From Bacteroidales bacterium (GTDB taxonomy: Bacteria > Bacteroidota > Bacteroidia > Bacteroidales > UBA932), in the NCBI GenBank assembly GCA_017559545.1, contig JAFYRK010000001.1, forward strand, positions 1-64,000: a DNA stretch of 64,000 nt, read 5' to 3'. Made by a program: the position numbers and the translations under genes. Positions 45,603 through 54,553 of the stretch are shown piece by piece. How positions within the stretch are numbered: the stretch's first letter is position 1; every line of letters starts with the position of its first letter. The notes beneath the pieces were generated by a model that was not told the origin of the DNA, searched no databases, and worked only from the letters and a program-made list of their open reading frames with translations.

Positions 45603-46628
45603 ATGGCATTTTCATTTTTGACACAGGAGCTTGCGATTGACCTCGGTACCGCGAACACTGTCATTTTCCAGAATGATCAGATCGTTCTCGACGAGCCGAG
45701 CATCGTGGCTATTGACAACAGCACAGGTAAGGCATTGGCTTTGGGACAGAAGGCAAAGCTTATGCAGGAGAAGGAGAATCCGGGCATCAAGACCATCCGT
45801 CCGATGAGAGACGGAGTCATCGCAGACTTCAACGCTGCTGAGCTTATGATCCGCGGATTCATCAAACAGGTAAACAGCAAGCGCAGATCGCTCTTCCAGC
45901 CAAACATCAAGATGGTGGTCGGCATCCCTTCAGGTTCGACTGAGGTTGAGATCCGTGCGGTGCGCGACTCTTCGGAGCACGCAGGAGGACGTGACGTGTA
46001 TCTGATTTACGAGCCAATGGCGTCAGCTCTCGGTATCGGTCTTGATGTCGAGGCACCTAAGGGTAACATGGTTGTGGACATCGGAGGTGGTACAACCGAG
46101 ATTGCGGTTATCTCTCTCGGCGGTATCGTAGTCCAGGATTCCATCAAGGTTGCAGGTGACGTCTTCACAAACGACATCCAGCAGTACCTCCGTCAGCAGC
46201 ACAACATCAGAGTAGGACAGGTTACTGCAGAGAAGATCAAGATCGCTATCGGAGCAGTTATTCCTGATCTTGAGGAGAACGAGCCGGAGCCATACAAGGT
46301 AACAGGTCCTAACCTCATGACAGCACACCCTGTTCATGCTACAGTGACTTACCAGGAGATCGCACACTGCCTTGACAAGTCAGTTGCAAGAATCGAGGCA
46401 GGTATCCTCCACGTACTTGAGCAGACTCCTCCTGAGCTTTATTCCGACATCGTTGAAAACGGTATCCACCTTGCAGGTGGCGGATCGCTCCTCAGAGGTC
46501 TTGCAAAGCGTCTCACAGAGAAGGTCAACATTCCTTTCCATGTGGCAGAAGACCCTCTTAGAGCAGTTGCACGAGGCACTTGTCTGGCTCTCAAGAACAC
46601 AGACAATTACACATTCCTCATGAGATAA
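45603..46628 (+). CDS. mreB: Rod-shape determining actin homologue MreB
   Basis: Bacterial actin that guides side-wall synthesis. ELAIDLGTANT is the phosphate-1 loop, VVDIGGGTTEIAV phosphate-2, and HLAGGGSLLRGLA the adenosine motif; 341 aa is normal. First of five genes mreB-mreC-mreD-mrdA-rodA packed with gaps of 0-10 bp, the classic elongasome order. Confidence 0.96.
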   Translation: MAFSFLTQELAIDLGTANTVIFQNDQIVLDEPSIVAIDNSTGKALALGQKAKLMQEKENPGIKTIRPMRDGVIADFNAAELMIRGFIKQVNSKRRSLFQPNIKMVVGIPSGSTEVEIRAVRDSSEHAGGRDVYLIYEPMASALGIGLDVEAPKGNMVVDIGGGTTEIAVISLGGIVVQDSIKVAGDVFTNDIQQYLRQQHNIRVGQVTAEKIKIAIGAVIPDLEENEPEPYKVTGPNLMTAHPVHATVTYQEIAHCLDKSVARIEAGILHVLEQTPPELYSDIVENGIHLAGGGSLLRGLAKRLTEKVNIPFHVAEDPLRAVARGTCLALKNTDNYTFLMR

Positions 46629-46631
46629 GCC

Positions 46632-47450
46632 TTGAGAAAAGGAAACATCATAAAGCATGTCATTACAGCAGCTATCTTCATTGCATTGGAGATAGCTGCA
46701 TTGGCTATGCTCAACAATAACGGAACGCTTCAGAGAATGTGGTTCTCAGAAGCGGCACAGGGATTCATGAGCAGCATCTGGGGCAGCACGCAGAAGGTCA
46801 AGGACTATTTCCACCTGAAAAGTGCCAACGACTCGCTCGCTCTGGAGAATCATACGCTCAGGGTAAAGGTGGCTCAGATGGAAGAAGCCATGGCCGCCTA
46901 CGGAATGGACCAGATCAAATTCACAGAGGGAAAGACCGGACACTACAGCTATATTCCGGCCAAGATCATGAAGATAAGCAACAACTCACAGCACAATTAC
47001 ATGATCATAGGCAAGGGATCGGCTGACGGTGTTACAGAGGGAGCCGGAGTCATTACAGGTAAAGGAGCTGTCGGTATCATTGATGCCGTCAGCGAGAACT
47101 TCTCTTATGCACGCTCCTTCAAGAATCACGAGATGAACATCAGCGCAAGACTGGGACGAAACGGAGCTGTCGGACCGCTCAGCTGGAATGGCCGAAGCAG
47201 CGCAGGAGCCATACTGAAGGAGATTCCGCACCACGTTGAGCTTCAGCCTGGAGACACTGTCTACACTAGTGGTTTCTCATCGATTTTCCCTGCTGACATT
47301 CCTCTTGGAACAACAGGCAAGGCGAAGGTTGTGAACGGAGCCACATATGAAATCGACGTCACTCTTTTCGAGGATTTCGCAGCATTGCGTCATGTGACCA
47401 TTGTTGAGAATTCCGGAAAAGACGAAATCAAAAAACTGGAGGGAGAGTGA
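46632..47450 (+). CDS. mreC: Rod-shape determining protein MreC
   Basis: Periplasmic elongasome scaffold. One TM helix (about 8-27), a coiled coil (about 60-90), then the beta domain with VITGKGAVGIIDAV and GDTVYTSGFSSIFP. It begins with TTG three bases after mreB; no ATG is usable nearby, and TTG often lowers yield. 272 aa is typical. Confidence 0.93.
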   Translation: MRKGNIIKHVITAAIFIALEIAALAMLNNNGTLQRMWFSEAAQGFMSSIWGSTQKVKDYFHLKSANDSLALENHTLRVKVAQMEEAMAAYGMDQIKFTEGKTGHYSYIPAKIMKISNNSQHNYMIIGKGSADGVTEGAGVITGKGAVGIIDAVSENFSYARSFKNHEMNISARLGRNGAVGPLSWNGRSSAGAILKEIPHHVELQPGDTVYTSGFSSIFPADIPLGTTGKAKVVNGATYEIDVTLFEDFAALRHVTIVENSGKDEIKKLEGE

Positions 47451-47962
47451 TGAAAAGCCAGCATTTCGGAATACTATACTGCCTGCTTCTTATCGGACAG
47501 CTGATCCTGTGTAATTATGCTACACTGGGACCATACATCATGCTGACAATGCTCCCTGCCATGATAATGTGCATCCCGACCACTGTCAGTACTGTCGCAT
47601 GCATGCTTATAGCATTTGCAAGCGGACTTGCCGTAGACTGGCTTTCGGAAGGCCTGATAGGTCTTAATGCCGCAGCAGCAGTGCCCGTAGCCCTGCTCAG
47701 AAACGGAGCGATCAAGATTTTCCTTGGAGAAGACCTCATTACGCGAGGCGACAGGTTCTCGATCAAGAAGAACGGACTGTTCAAGATCGCCGTGGTGATG
47801 TTCACCGCACTGATCGTGTATCTCGGAATATACATATTCCTCGATGGCGCAGGAACACGTCCGGCATGGTTCAACATTACCAGAGTGAGCCTTTCGACAA
47901 TCTGCTGTCTGGTACTCTCACTCATAGTGATCAACATTCTATCACCGGATGACAGGAAATAA
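47450..47962 (+). CDS. mreD: Rod-shape determining protein MreD
   Basis: A small protein of about five TM helices (170 aa) in the place of MreD, between mreC and PBP2. Its ATG overlaps the mreC TGA by one base (TGATG), implying coupled translation; a GTG one codon before is also in frame. Sequence conservation in MreD is low, so the call rests on size, topology and order. Confidence 0.88.
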   Translation: MKSQHFGILYCLLLIGQLILCNYATLGPYIMLTMLPAMIMCIPTTVSTVACMLIAFASGLAVDWLSEGLIGLNAAAAVPVALLRNGAIKIFLGEDLITRGDRFSIKKNGLFKIAVVMFTALIVYLGIYIFLDGAGTRPAWFNITRVSLSTICCLVLSLIVINILSPDDRK

Positions 47963-47971
47963 GGATACGGA

Positions 47972-49816
47972 ATGAAACTGAACAGGGAAAACAAACTTTT
48001 GATCGGACTCTGCACAGCTGCCGGCATCCTGATAATCAAGCTTTTCGGCATCCAGATCGTAGAAGATAAATACAAACTCAGTGCGGAAAACAATACGATG
48101 GTGTACTCCACCATCTACCCTACTCGTGGAATCATCCATGACAGGAACGGCAATATCCTTGTTGGTAACAGGGTGGCGTATGACCTCATGGTTACCCCGA
48201 AGGAGGTTGAGGAGTTCGACACCCTCGCTCTTGCAGAAGTTCTTGATGTCACACCTGAGGCAATCAAGGAAAAGATGGACGAGTTCTACAGGAACCGCCG
48301 CAGGATCGGTTACCAGAGTGTCGTGATGTTCAAGCAGCTTCCTCCTGAAACATACATGAAGTTTGCAGAGGTTGCATACAGGTTCCCAGGTTTCCGTGGA
48401 CAGGCACGAAGTATCAGGGAATATCCTTTCAACGCCGGAGGAAATCTTCTAGGATATGTATCCGAGGTTAACTCAAACTATCTTGCAAAGCATCCTGATG
48501 AATATAAGGCAGGAGACTACGCGGGCATGACTGGTATCGAGGCTGCAAGAGAGAAGGAACTCCGTGGAGAGAAGGGATACAACATCTGGTTGAGAAACTC
48601 ACGCAATAAGATTGAATCCAGATATCAGGATGGAGAATTGGACAAGGAGGCTGTACCGGGTGATGATATAACCACCACCATCGACGCCACACTCCAGAAC
48701 TATGGACAGATGCTCATGAACAACAAGGTGGGCAGTCTTATTGCTATTGAGCCATCTACCGGAGAAATCCTGACGATGGTGTCCAGTCCGGGTATCGATG
48801 TGGATATGCTCGCAAACTTCGGTGAGCACTACAACGAGATTCTTGCAAATCCATACAAACCCATGTTCAATAGAACCGTGCAGGCTCCGTATCCTCCGGG
48901 ATCCGTGTTCAAGCTTGTCAACGGACTGATCGGACTTGAGGAGGGTGTATTCACCCCCTCTACCACATATCCTTGCAGCATGGGATACCATTTCGGAAGG
49001 AGCAAGCTCGGATGCCATGAACACAAGTCTCCTGTCAACTTTGAGGAGTCGATCATGATGTCCTGCAATGCATACTATTGCTACGTACTTCGCGGTATTC
49101 TTGAGAATCCAAAGTACGAGTTCATAGACGATGCGCTTGACACCTGGAGACGGTATGTGATGAGCTTCGGCTTCGGCCAGAAGCTAGGCAGTGACTTCCC
49201 TTCTGAGTTGGGCGGATTCATCCCTGATTCGAAATACTACAACAGATATTACCGCAAGGGTGGATGGAAGGCTACTACCGTGATATCGCTGTCTATCGGA
49301 CAGGGCGAGATCGGATGTACGCCTCTGCACCTTGCCAACCTGTGTGCCACCATTGCCAACCGTGGCCACTACTATATCCCGCACATCATCAAGGATTCGG
49401 AAAACGTGACCATCGATCCTAAGTACAAGGAAAGACATTACACGTTGGTTGACACGACACACTTCCCTAAGGTGATCGGCGGAATGTATAGGGCTGTGAA
49501 CAGCGGCTTCGGTTCCGGAGGAACTGCAAGCATCGCCGCTGTGGAAGGCCTGGACATCTGCGGAAAGACTGGTACGGCGCAGAACCCGCATGGACATGAC
49601 CATTCGGTGTTCATCTGCTTCGCACCGCGCGACAATCCGAAGATTGCCGTTGCCGCATATGTGGAGAACGGAGGTTTCGGAGCTTCGTATGCCGCACCTA
49701 TCGCTTCGCTGCTGACTGAGATGTACCTTAATGGTGAAATCAAAGATGACAGGAAGGCGTTGGAGAAGAGGATGCTTGAGGCGAATCTATTGGATAGAGT
49801 AAAAGTCAGGAAATAA
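47972..49816 (+). CDS. mrdA: Penicillin-binding protein 2 (elongation transpeptidase)
   Basis: Class B PBP. A TM helix (about 10-28) precedes a dimerisation/pedestal domain (RGIIHDRNGNIL) and a transpeptidase with S-V-F-K (YPPGSVFKLVN), S-C-N (MMSCNAYYC) and KTG (ICGKTGTAQNPHG). Works with RodA in side-wall synthesis; the two are neighbours with a 3-bp gap. 614 aa is normal. Confidence 0.95.
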   Translation: MKLNRENKLLIGLCTAAGILIIKLFGIQIVEDKYKLSAENNTMVYSTIYPTRGIIHDRNGNILVGNRVAYDLMVTPKEVEEFDTLALAEVLDVTPEAIKEKMDEFYRNRRRIGYQSVVMFKQLPPETYMKFAEVAYRFPGFRGQARSIREYPFNAGGNLLGYVSEVNSNYLAKHPDEYKAGDYAGMTGIEAAREKELRGEKGYNIWLRNSRNKIESRYQDGELDKEAVPGDDITTTIDATLQNYGQMLMNNKVGSLIAIEPSTGEILTMVSSPGIDVDMLANFGEHYNEILANPYKPMFNRTVQAPYPPGSVFKLVNGLIGLEEGVFTPSTTYPCSMGYHFGRSKLGCHEHKSPVNFEESIMMSCNAYYCYVLRGILENPKYEFIDDALDTWRRYVMSFGFGQKLGSDFPSELGGFIPDSKYYNRYYRKGGWKATTVISLSIGQGEIGCTPLHLANLCATIANRGHYYIPHIIKDSENVTIDPKYKERHYTLVDTTHFPKVIGGMYRAVNSGFGSGGTASIAAVEGLDICGKTGTAQNPHGHDHSVFICFAPRDNPKIAVAAYVENGGFGASYAAPIASLLTEMYLNGEIKDDRKALEKRMLEANLLDRVKVRK

Positions 49817-49819
49817 AGG

Positions 49820-51376
49820 ATGAGGGATCTTGGAGGACATAGAGGAAGAGGTCTGGCAAAGACCATTGACTGGAAGCTGGTAATATGCTACCTGCTTCTG
49901 ATTCTCATCGGCTGGGCTAATATCTACGCCGCAGTCCAGGCTGACGAACCCGCATCGATATTTGACTGGAGTTGCAGAAGCGGAAAACAGTTCATCTGGA
50001 TCCTGACGTCGTTCGGATTGGCTACATTCATATTGTTTGCCCTGAACCCGCGAGTCTATGAAGGACTGTCCACACCGATATATATATTTACGCTCGGACT
50101 GCTGGTGGCAGTGATCTTCCTGGGAATCGAGGTGAAAGGATCACGGTCATGGTTTGAGTTCGGTCCGGTCAGGTTCCAGCCTGCAGAGATATCCAAGATA
50201 TCCACGTCTCTGATGCTCGCGGCTGTCATGAGCCGACTGGGATACAAGATAGGCCGTGTCAGAGACTTCATAGTCACAGCCCTGATAATCCTGGTCCCTA
50301 TGGGCATTATCGTACTCCAGAGCGAGACCGGATCGGCCCTTGTTTACGTCGGATTCATATTCATGCTGTATAGGGAGGGTCTGTCCGGATGGTTTATATT
50401 CATTGCCGGAATGGCCATCCTGCTGTTCATCCTGACCCTTACAGCCTCGCCTTTTGTAGCGATTCTGGTCATGGCCGGAGTCGGATCCTTGTGTATGTGT
50501 CTGTATTCAGGCAGGATAAAATGGTGGATGATCATCGGAGTTCCACTCATCACTCTTATGGCCTTCGTGCCTATGATTCTGGATAAGGCAGTCGAGGCAG
50601 CGGAAGATGCAGTGGTTGCAGAGATGGTTACCGAGGAGGGTGCTTCCACTGCTGAGGTGGCAAGTGTTGCAGAGGAGAACGTTGAAGAGGATGCCGAAGT
50701 ACCGTTTATTGCACGAGTGAAGCCTCTGTACATCCTGTTGATAGCGCTTGGTATTCTGCTTCCCGTTGCCGCATATTTCTCATTCAGGGAGATGAATATG
50801 TTCTCCCAGCTGGCTCTCGTAGCTATGGTCGGAGGAATCATGCTGGTGTTCTCGGCAGACTTCATATTCAACAAGGTGCTCCAAGACCACCAGAGGAAAC
50901 GCATCGAGGTGCTGCTGGGCATGAAGGAAGACCCAGCTGGAGTTGGCTATAATGTCAATCAGTCAAAGATAGCCATCGGCTCGGGCGGTATGTTCGGCAA
51001 GGGTTACCTCAACGGCACACAGACCACATTCGGATTCGTGCCGGAGCAGAGTACTGACTTCATATTCTGCACCATCGGAGAGGAATGGGGATTCTTCGGA
51101 TGCACGCTAGTGATACTTCTTTATGTGTTCCTTATATGGAGAATCATCAAGAATGCCGAACGAAGCAGGGAGGCCTTCACGCGAATATACGGCTACTGCG
51201 TCGCCTGCTGCATCTTCATGCACCTGTTCATTAATATAGGTATGACAATCGGTCTCATGCCGGTGATCGGTATCCCACTGCCTTTGGTCAGCTACGGAGG
51301 CTCTTCCCTCTGGGCATTCACCATCCTTATCTTCATATTCATCGCTTTGGATAGGAACGAAAGAAAGTACTTCTAG
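49820..51376 (+). CDS. rodA: SEDS peptidoglycan glycosyltransferase RodA with acidic insert
   Basis: Polytopic SEDS polymerase: SRSWFEFGPVRFQPAEISK, GYNVNQSKIAIGSGG and PLPLVSYGGSSLWAF are diagnostic. At 518 aa it is longer than most RodA proteins (about 370-430), because an acidic Ala/Glu/Val-rich loop (about residues 255-295, VAEEN-VEEDAEV) plus two extra hydrophobic segments are inserted in the middle. Last gene of the mre operon; a hairpin follows. Confidence 0.93.
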   Translation: MRDLGGHRGRGLAKTIDWKLVICYLLLILIGWANIYAAVQADEPASIFDWSCRSGKQFIWILTSFGLATFILFALNPRVYEGLSTPIYIFTLGLLVAVIFLGIEVKGSRSWFEFGPVRFQPAEISKISTSLMLAAVMSRLGYKIGRVRDFIVTALIILVPMGIIVLQSETGSALVYVGFIFMLYREGLSGWFIFIAGMAILLFILTLTASPFVAILVMAGVGSLCMCLYSGRIKWWMIIGVPLITLMAFVPMILDKAVEAAEDAVVAEMVTEEGASTAEVASVAEENVEEDAEVPFIARVKPLYILLIALGILLPVAAYFSFREMNMFSQLALVAMVGGIMLVFSADFIFNKVLQDHQRKRIEVLLGMKEDPAGVGYNVNQSKIAIGSGGMFGKGYLNGTQTTFGFVPEQSTDFIFCTIGEEWGFFGCTLVILLYVFLIWRIIKNAERSREAFTRIYGYCVACCIFMHLFINIGMTIGLMPVIGIPLPLVSYGGSSLWAFTILIFIFIALDRNERKYF

Positions 51377-51424
51377 GACTTCCCCTGGCACCTGAAACAC
51401 TATCACACAACACCTTACAGAAAC

Positions 51425-51450
51425 CGCGTGCTCCCTTCCGGCAGCACGCG
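51425..51450. terminator. Hairpin between convergent rodA and ahcY
   Basis: CGCGTGCT and AGCACGCG pair perfectly around a 10-nt loop; short T-runs follow on both strands (ATTCTT on plus, GGTTTC on minus). It lies between two converging genes and can serve both. Confidence 0.65.
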
Positions 51451-51496
51451 ATTCTTGTATAACGCTGATCAGCAGTCTCTTAAGCGCCAGGCACTT

Positions 51497-52750
51497 TTAC
51501 TCTCCGAAGAGGTAGCGGTGCTGTTCTGGGGTGAGGGTGTCGATTTCACAGCCCCAGTATGCGAGCTTGCGGGCTGCGACCTCCTGATCGATCTCGAGCG
51601 GAACGTCGTTGACCATCTGACCTGGCTCGCGACTTACTTTAGCACTGTTCTCCACGAGATACTTCGCGCTGAGAGCCTGAATCGCGAATGACATGTCCAT
51701 AATCTCGGCAGGGTGTCCGTCTCCGGCTGCGAGGTTTACAAGACGACCTTCTGCTATGATGTAGATTCTATTTCCATTCTCAAGAGTGTAACCTACGATG
51801 TTCTTACGGGCTGGCTTTACTTCCTTGGCCATCTCGCGGAGACCCGCTACGTCAACCTCACAGTCAAAGTGACCTGCGTTGCAGCAGATAGCCCCGTCTT
51901 TCATGTTAAGGAAGTGTTCCTTTGTAATGACATCATCGCAGCCTGTTACAGTCACAAAAATGTCACCGACCTTAGCGGCCTGCTCCATCTTCATCACCTT
52001 GAAGCCATCCATGACAGCCTCCATGGCCTTGATAGGATCAACCTCAGTTACGATGACCTCTGCACCAAGACCCTTGGCACGCATCGCAACACCCTTTCCA
52101 CACCAGCCGTAACCAGCAACCACGACATTCTTACCAGCCACGATGAGGTTAGTTGTACGGTTTATACCATCCCATACTGACTGACCTGTACCATAGCGAT
52201 TGTCGAAAAGATGCTTGCAGTCTGCATTGTTGACAAGCATCATTGGGAACTTAAGTGCCTTCGCCTTATTGAGCTGGACGAGCCTGAGGATACCGGTAGT
52301 AGTCTCCTCGCAACCACCGATGACGTCAGGAATGAGGTCGGTGTACTCTGTGTGCATAAGGTTTACAAGGTCTCCGCCATCGTCAATGATGATGTTGGGG
52401 CCGACCTCGAGCACGCGACGGATATGAGCCTCATACTCCTCAGGAGTTGCATCATACCAAGCAAAAACGTTCAGACCTGCCTGGACAAGAGCGGCTGCGA
52501 CGTCGTCCTGTGTTGAAAGCGGATTACTTCCGGTCACATACATCTCCGCTCCACCTGCTGCGAGCACCTCGCATAGATAAGCCGTCTTCGCCTCAAGGTG
52601 TACCGAGAGAGCTACCTTTAAGCCCTTGAACGGAAGTGTAGCCTTGAACTCTTCCTCGAGTCCGTTAAGAAGAGGCATGTGGTGCCTTACCCAATCAATC
52701 TTAAGTCTGCCGTCAGGCCAGAGCTGAATATCTCTGATTTCGCTTGCCAT
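51497..52750 (-). CDS. ahcY: Adenosylhomocysteinase
   Basis: Reversibly splits S-adenosylhomocysteine to adenosine and homocysteine with tightly bound NAD. GSNPLSTQDDVAAAL, VNNADCKHLFDNRYGTGQS and the NAD loop VVVAGYGWCGKGVA are diagnostic. At 417 aa it lacks the ~40-residue insert of the long eukaryotic form and ends in AARKLAYWG...RYLFGE. I start at MASEIRD, 38 bp after a -7 box; the 29 in-frame codons upstream cover the promoter. Confidence 0.94.
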   Translation of the reverse strand: MASEIRDIQLWPDGRLKIDWVRHHMPLLNGLEEEFKATLPFKGLKVALSVHLEAKTAYLCEVLAAGGAEMYVTGSNPLSTQDDVAAALVQAGLNVFAWYDATPEEYEAHIRRVLEVGPNIIIDDGGDLVNLMHTEYTDLIPDVIGGCEETTTGILRLVQLNKAKALKFPMMLVNNADCKHLFDNRYGTGQSVWDGINRTTNLIVAGKNVVVAGYGWCGKGVAMRAKGLGAEVIVTEVDPIKAMEAVMDGFKVMKMEQAAKVGDIFVTVTGCDDVITKEHFLNMKDGAICCNAGHFDCEVDVAGLREMAKEVKPARKNIVGYTLENGNRIYIIAEGRLVNLAAGDGHPAEIMDMSFAIQALSAKYLVENSAKVSREPGQMVNDVPLEIDQEVAARKLAYWGCEIDTLTPEQHRYLFGE

Positions 52751-52787
52751 ATTGTTGTCTTTTATTGTTGTTTTTGTGATTTCGGGT

Positions 52788-52796
52788 GCAAAGATA
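52788..52796 (-). promoter_or_regulatory. -7 box of ahcY
   Basis: TATCTTTGC, a perfect TAnnTTTG box, 38 bp before the start; no -33 at the normal spacing. Confidence 0.55.
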
Positions 52797-52867
52797 GTTT
52801 TTTTTGACCACAAAAAACGGTATTTCACCACAAGCACGTGGTTTTGACCAAATTCATATCATATAGT

Positions 52868-52898
52868 TTTGGCAATGTGGAAGAGATGGGTATTTTTG
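52868..52898 (+). promoter_or_regulatory. Consensus promoter in front of a gene-free stretch
   Basis: TTTG (52868-52871), exactly 19 nt, then TATTTTTG (52891-52898): the best -33/-7 match seen in the window. No protein frame follows for over 250 bp, and a terminator hairpin begins 100 bp downstream. Confidence 0.7.
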
Positions 52899-52904
52899 CA
52901 TGCA

Positions 52905-53031
52905 ACTTAATCCTTGAGACAGTAGATTAAATTGAGCGCACTAACAAACTTATATACTACAAAAGCAAAATCGTATTTGCATAAAACCTAAACCATTGAG
53001 CGGGCCGGCAGTGATGTCTGTCCGCTCTTTT
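52905..53031 (+). ncRNA. Candidate small RNA (~125 nt)
   Basis: Bounded by a consensus promoter and a terminator-like hairpin: GAGCGG (52998-53003) pairs with CCGCTC (53022-53027), followed by TTTT. Nothing in between is coding (stops in all forward frames). The AT-rich body, with a short GC-rich 3' hairpin, resembles stand-alone regulatory RNAs of Bacteroidales; Rfam motif Bacteroidales-1 is one possible identity from memory only. It lies between ahcY and comF. Confidence 0.5.
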
Positions 53032-53159
53032 CATATACCCCATGATGACATATAACATCCTGTCACACAATACATTACACCTACCAGCAACTTAAGCGCC
53101 AGGCAAAGTTTAACAACTTTTTTAACGGATAATGAAAATTTATCTATAAGTTTGAAGTC

Positions 53160-53936
53160 ATGATGAAACGTTGGGGAATATGGTGGCGTGCGCTGGTGGA
53201 TTTGCTTCTTCCAAGGGTATGCCTTGTGTGCGGCAGGAAGTTGGGGCTGCAGGAAGAACATCTGTGTCTGCATTGTCTGGCAGATATGCCACGGACTTAT
53301 TTCTGGAACAGAAGCCATAATGCTATGGCGGACAAATTCAACTCGATAATACAAGATGGGCTTCAGGACAGCTGGCCGGATATGCTTGAGGAGGACATAA
53401 AGGCATTTCCGCCATTTGTGAATTATGCATATGCCTGCTCATTATTCTTCTACAAGGACGAAGGTGACTACCGGCATATATTATATAGTCTGAAATACGG
53501 AGGCAACACGGAGGCCGGAGAATATTTCGGGAGAATGTTGGGAGGGCAGATGGCGAAGGCAGCACATTTTGCTGATGTGGATGCTGTGGTTCCTGTCCCT
53601 CTGCATTGGACCAGACGATGGAAGCGCGGATACAATCAGGCAGAGAGCATTGCCAGGACAGTAGCTTCAGAACTTGGCGCCGAGCTACGCACAGACTTGC
53701 TGTATAGGCGCAGAAGGACATCTACGCAGACAAAGGTAGATGTAGATAAGAAAGGAAGGAATGTGATGGGAGCCTTTGAGGCTATGAAAAGTAAAAACTC
53801 CCCCATACACATCGTTCTCGTCGATGATTTATTCACAAGTGGATCCACGTTATACGCCTGCTATTCAGCAATTAAAGAAGCATATCCATGCACGCGTATC
53901 AGTGTTGCGACATTGGGTTATGTAGGCCGACCTTAG
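53160..53936 (+). CDS. comF: ComF-family phosphoribosyltransferase-like protein
   Basis: A four-Cys zinc ribbon (CLVCGRK...LCLHC, residues ~20-42) precedes a phosphoribosyltransferase fold with the PRPP loop VLVDDLFTSGSTL. ComF helps DNA uptake or later processing in competent bacteria; its substrate is not known. Two Met in a row open the gene. The stop overlaps by 3 bp the stop of the convergent small gene. Confidence 0.9.
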   Translation: MMKRWGIWWRALVDLLLPRVCLVCGRKLGLQEEHLCLHCLADMPRTYFWNRSHNAMADKFNSIIQDGLQDSWPDMLEEDIKAFPPFVNYAYACSLFFYKDEGDYRHILYSLKYGGNTEAGEYFGRMLGGQMAKAAHFADVDAVVPVPLHWTRRWKRGYNQAESIARTVASELGAELRTDLLYRRRRTSTQTKVDVDKKGRNVMGAFEAMKSKNSPIHIVLVDDLFTSGSTLYACYSAIKEAYPCTRISVATLGYVGRP

Positions 53937-54181
53937 TCGTTAAGGACTTCCTTGTCACGGATGATTATGATGTCCTTGGGAACGAAATAGTAACGGACCA
54001 GGTCAACAGCAACCTGCGGATTCGCTGCCACAACCTTGTCGGCCTTCTTCAGGGCCAGACGGAGACGGTGGTGATGGTAATGTCTCTGGAACCAATTATA
54101 CGGATAGTCCCTATCACCTATGAATGTAAGGTCCTCTACTTCAATGACCTTGCGTCCTTCCTTGTCTATGTACTTTTTCAT
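53933..54181 (-). CDS. Small protein resembling a glycosyltransferase fragment
   Basis: 82 residues. The second half (LKKADKVVAANPQVAVDLVRYYFVP and KDIIIIRDK) looks like the stretch of GT4-type glycosyltransferases where Ala-Asp-x-Val-(I/V)-(A/S) leads to the inter-domain hinge, but catalytic regions are absent. The His run HYHHHRLR in the middle is unusual. No signal peptide. Coding potential is supported by a clean frame up to the convergent overlap with comF. Function unknown. Confidence 0.6.
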   Translation of the reverse strand: MKKYIDKEGRKVIEVEDLTFIGDRDYPYNWFQRHYHHHRLRLALKKADKVVAANPQVAVDLVRYYFVPKDIIIIRDKEVLND

Positions 54182-54330
54182 ATAGTTGCGGCTTTACTTT
54201 GCAAATTTAGTTAAAATTGCGCCCTGTGCAACAGAGTTATAAACCTAAGCGGCTACACGTGTTACCACTCTGAACACCAGACACAAATAGTCATATGAAA
54301 CAAATCTTATCGTATTTTCCGAAATTTGAC

Positions 54331-54338
54331 TATCTTTG
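54331..54338 (+). promoter_or_regulatory. -7 box of tRNA-Leu
   Basis: TATCTTTG followed by CA, ending 10 bp before the first base of the tRNA. No -33 TTTG at normal spacing. Confidence 0.6.
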
Positions 54339-54348
54339 CACCCGGATC

Positions 54349-54434
54349 GCTCTGGTGGTGGAATAGGTAGACACGCGGGACTTAAAATCCCGTGGACAGA
54401 AATGTCCGTACGGGTTCGATTCCCGTCCGGAGCA
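54349..54434 (+). tRNA. tRNA-Leu (anticodon UAA)
   Basis: 86 nt. Acceptor arms GCTCTGG and CCGGAGC pair (one T-G). The anticodon arm CGGGA-CTTAAAA-TCCCG shows TAA, reading UUA codons. A long variable arm (GGACAGAAATGTCC) marks a type II tRNA, and the T arm is CGGGTTCGATTCCCG. CCA is not encoded. Confidence 0.95.
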
Positions 54435-54439
54435 CATGA

Positions 54440-54475
54440 TAGCCCTTCTAGATTTCTAGAGGGGCTATTTTTATT
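54440..54475 (+). terminator. Terminator of tRNA-Leu
   Basis: TAGCCCTTCTAGA and TCTAGAGGGGCTA pair over 13 bp with a 2-nt loop core, then TTTTTATT. Confidence 0.85.
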
Positions 54476-54479
54476 GTAG

Positions 54480-54511
54480 TTTGGAGAAATAAAGAATGAT
54501 TGTTAACTTCG
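54480..54511 (+). promoter_or_regulatory. Likely promoter of the Big2 lipoprotein cluster
   Basis: TTTG (54480-54483), 20 nt, then TAACTTCG (54504-54511), one mismatch from TAnnTTTG; 42 bp before the start codon. Confidence 0.4.
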
Positions 54512-54553
54512 TAAGTTATTTTAACACAATAGGGAATTAATATCTAAACGAAT

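Noticed and set aside
51479..53105. A 15-bp direct repeat (CTTAAGCGCCAGGCA) at 51479-51493 and 53091-53105 flanking ahcY and the candidate RNA
   Set aside because: A few 15-bp matches are expected by chance in 64 kb, ahcY is a core gene, and there is no integrase or composition change between the copies.
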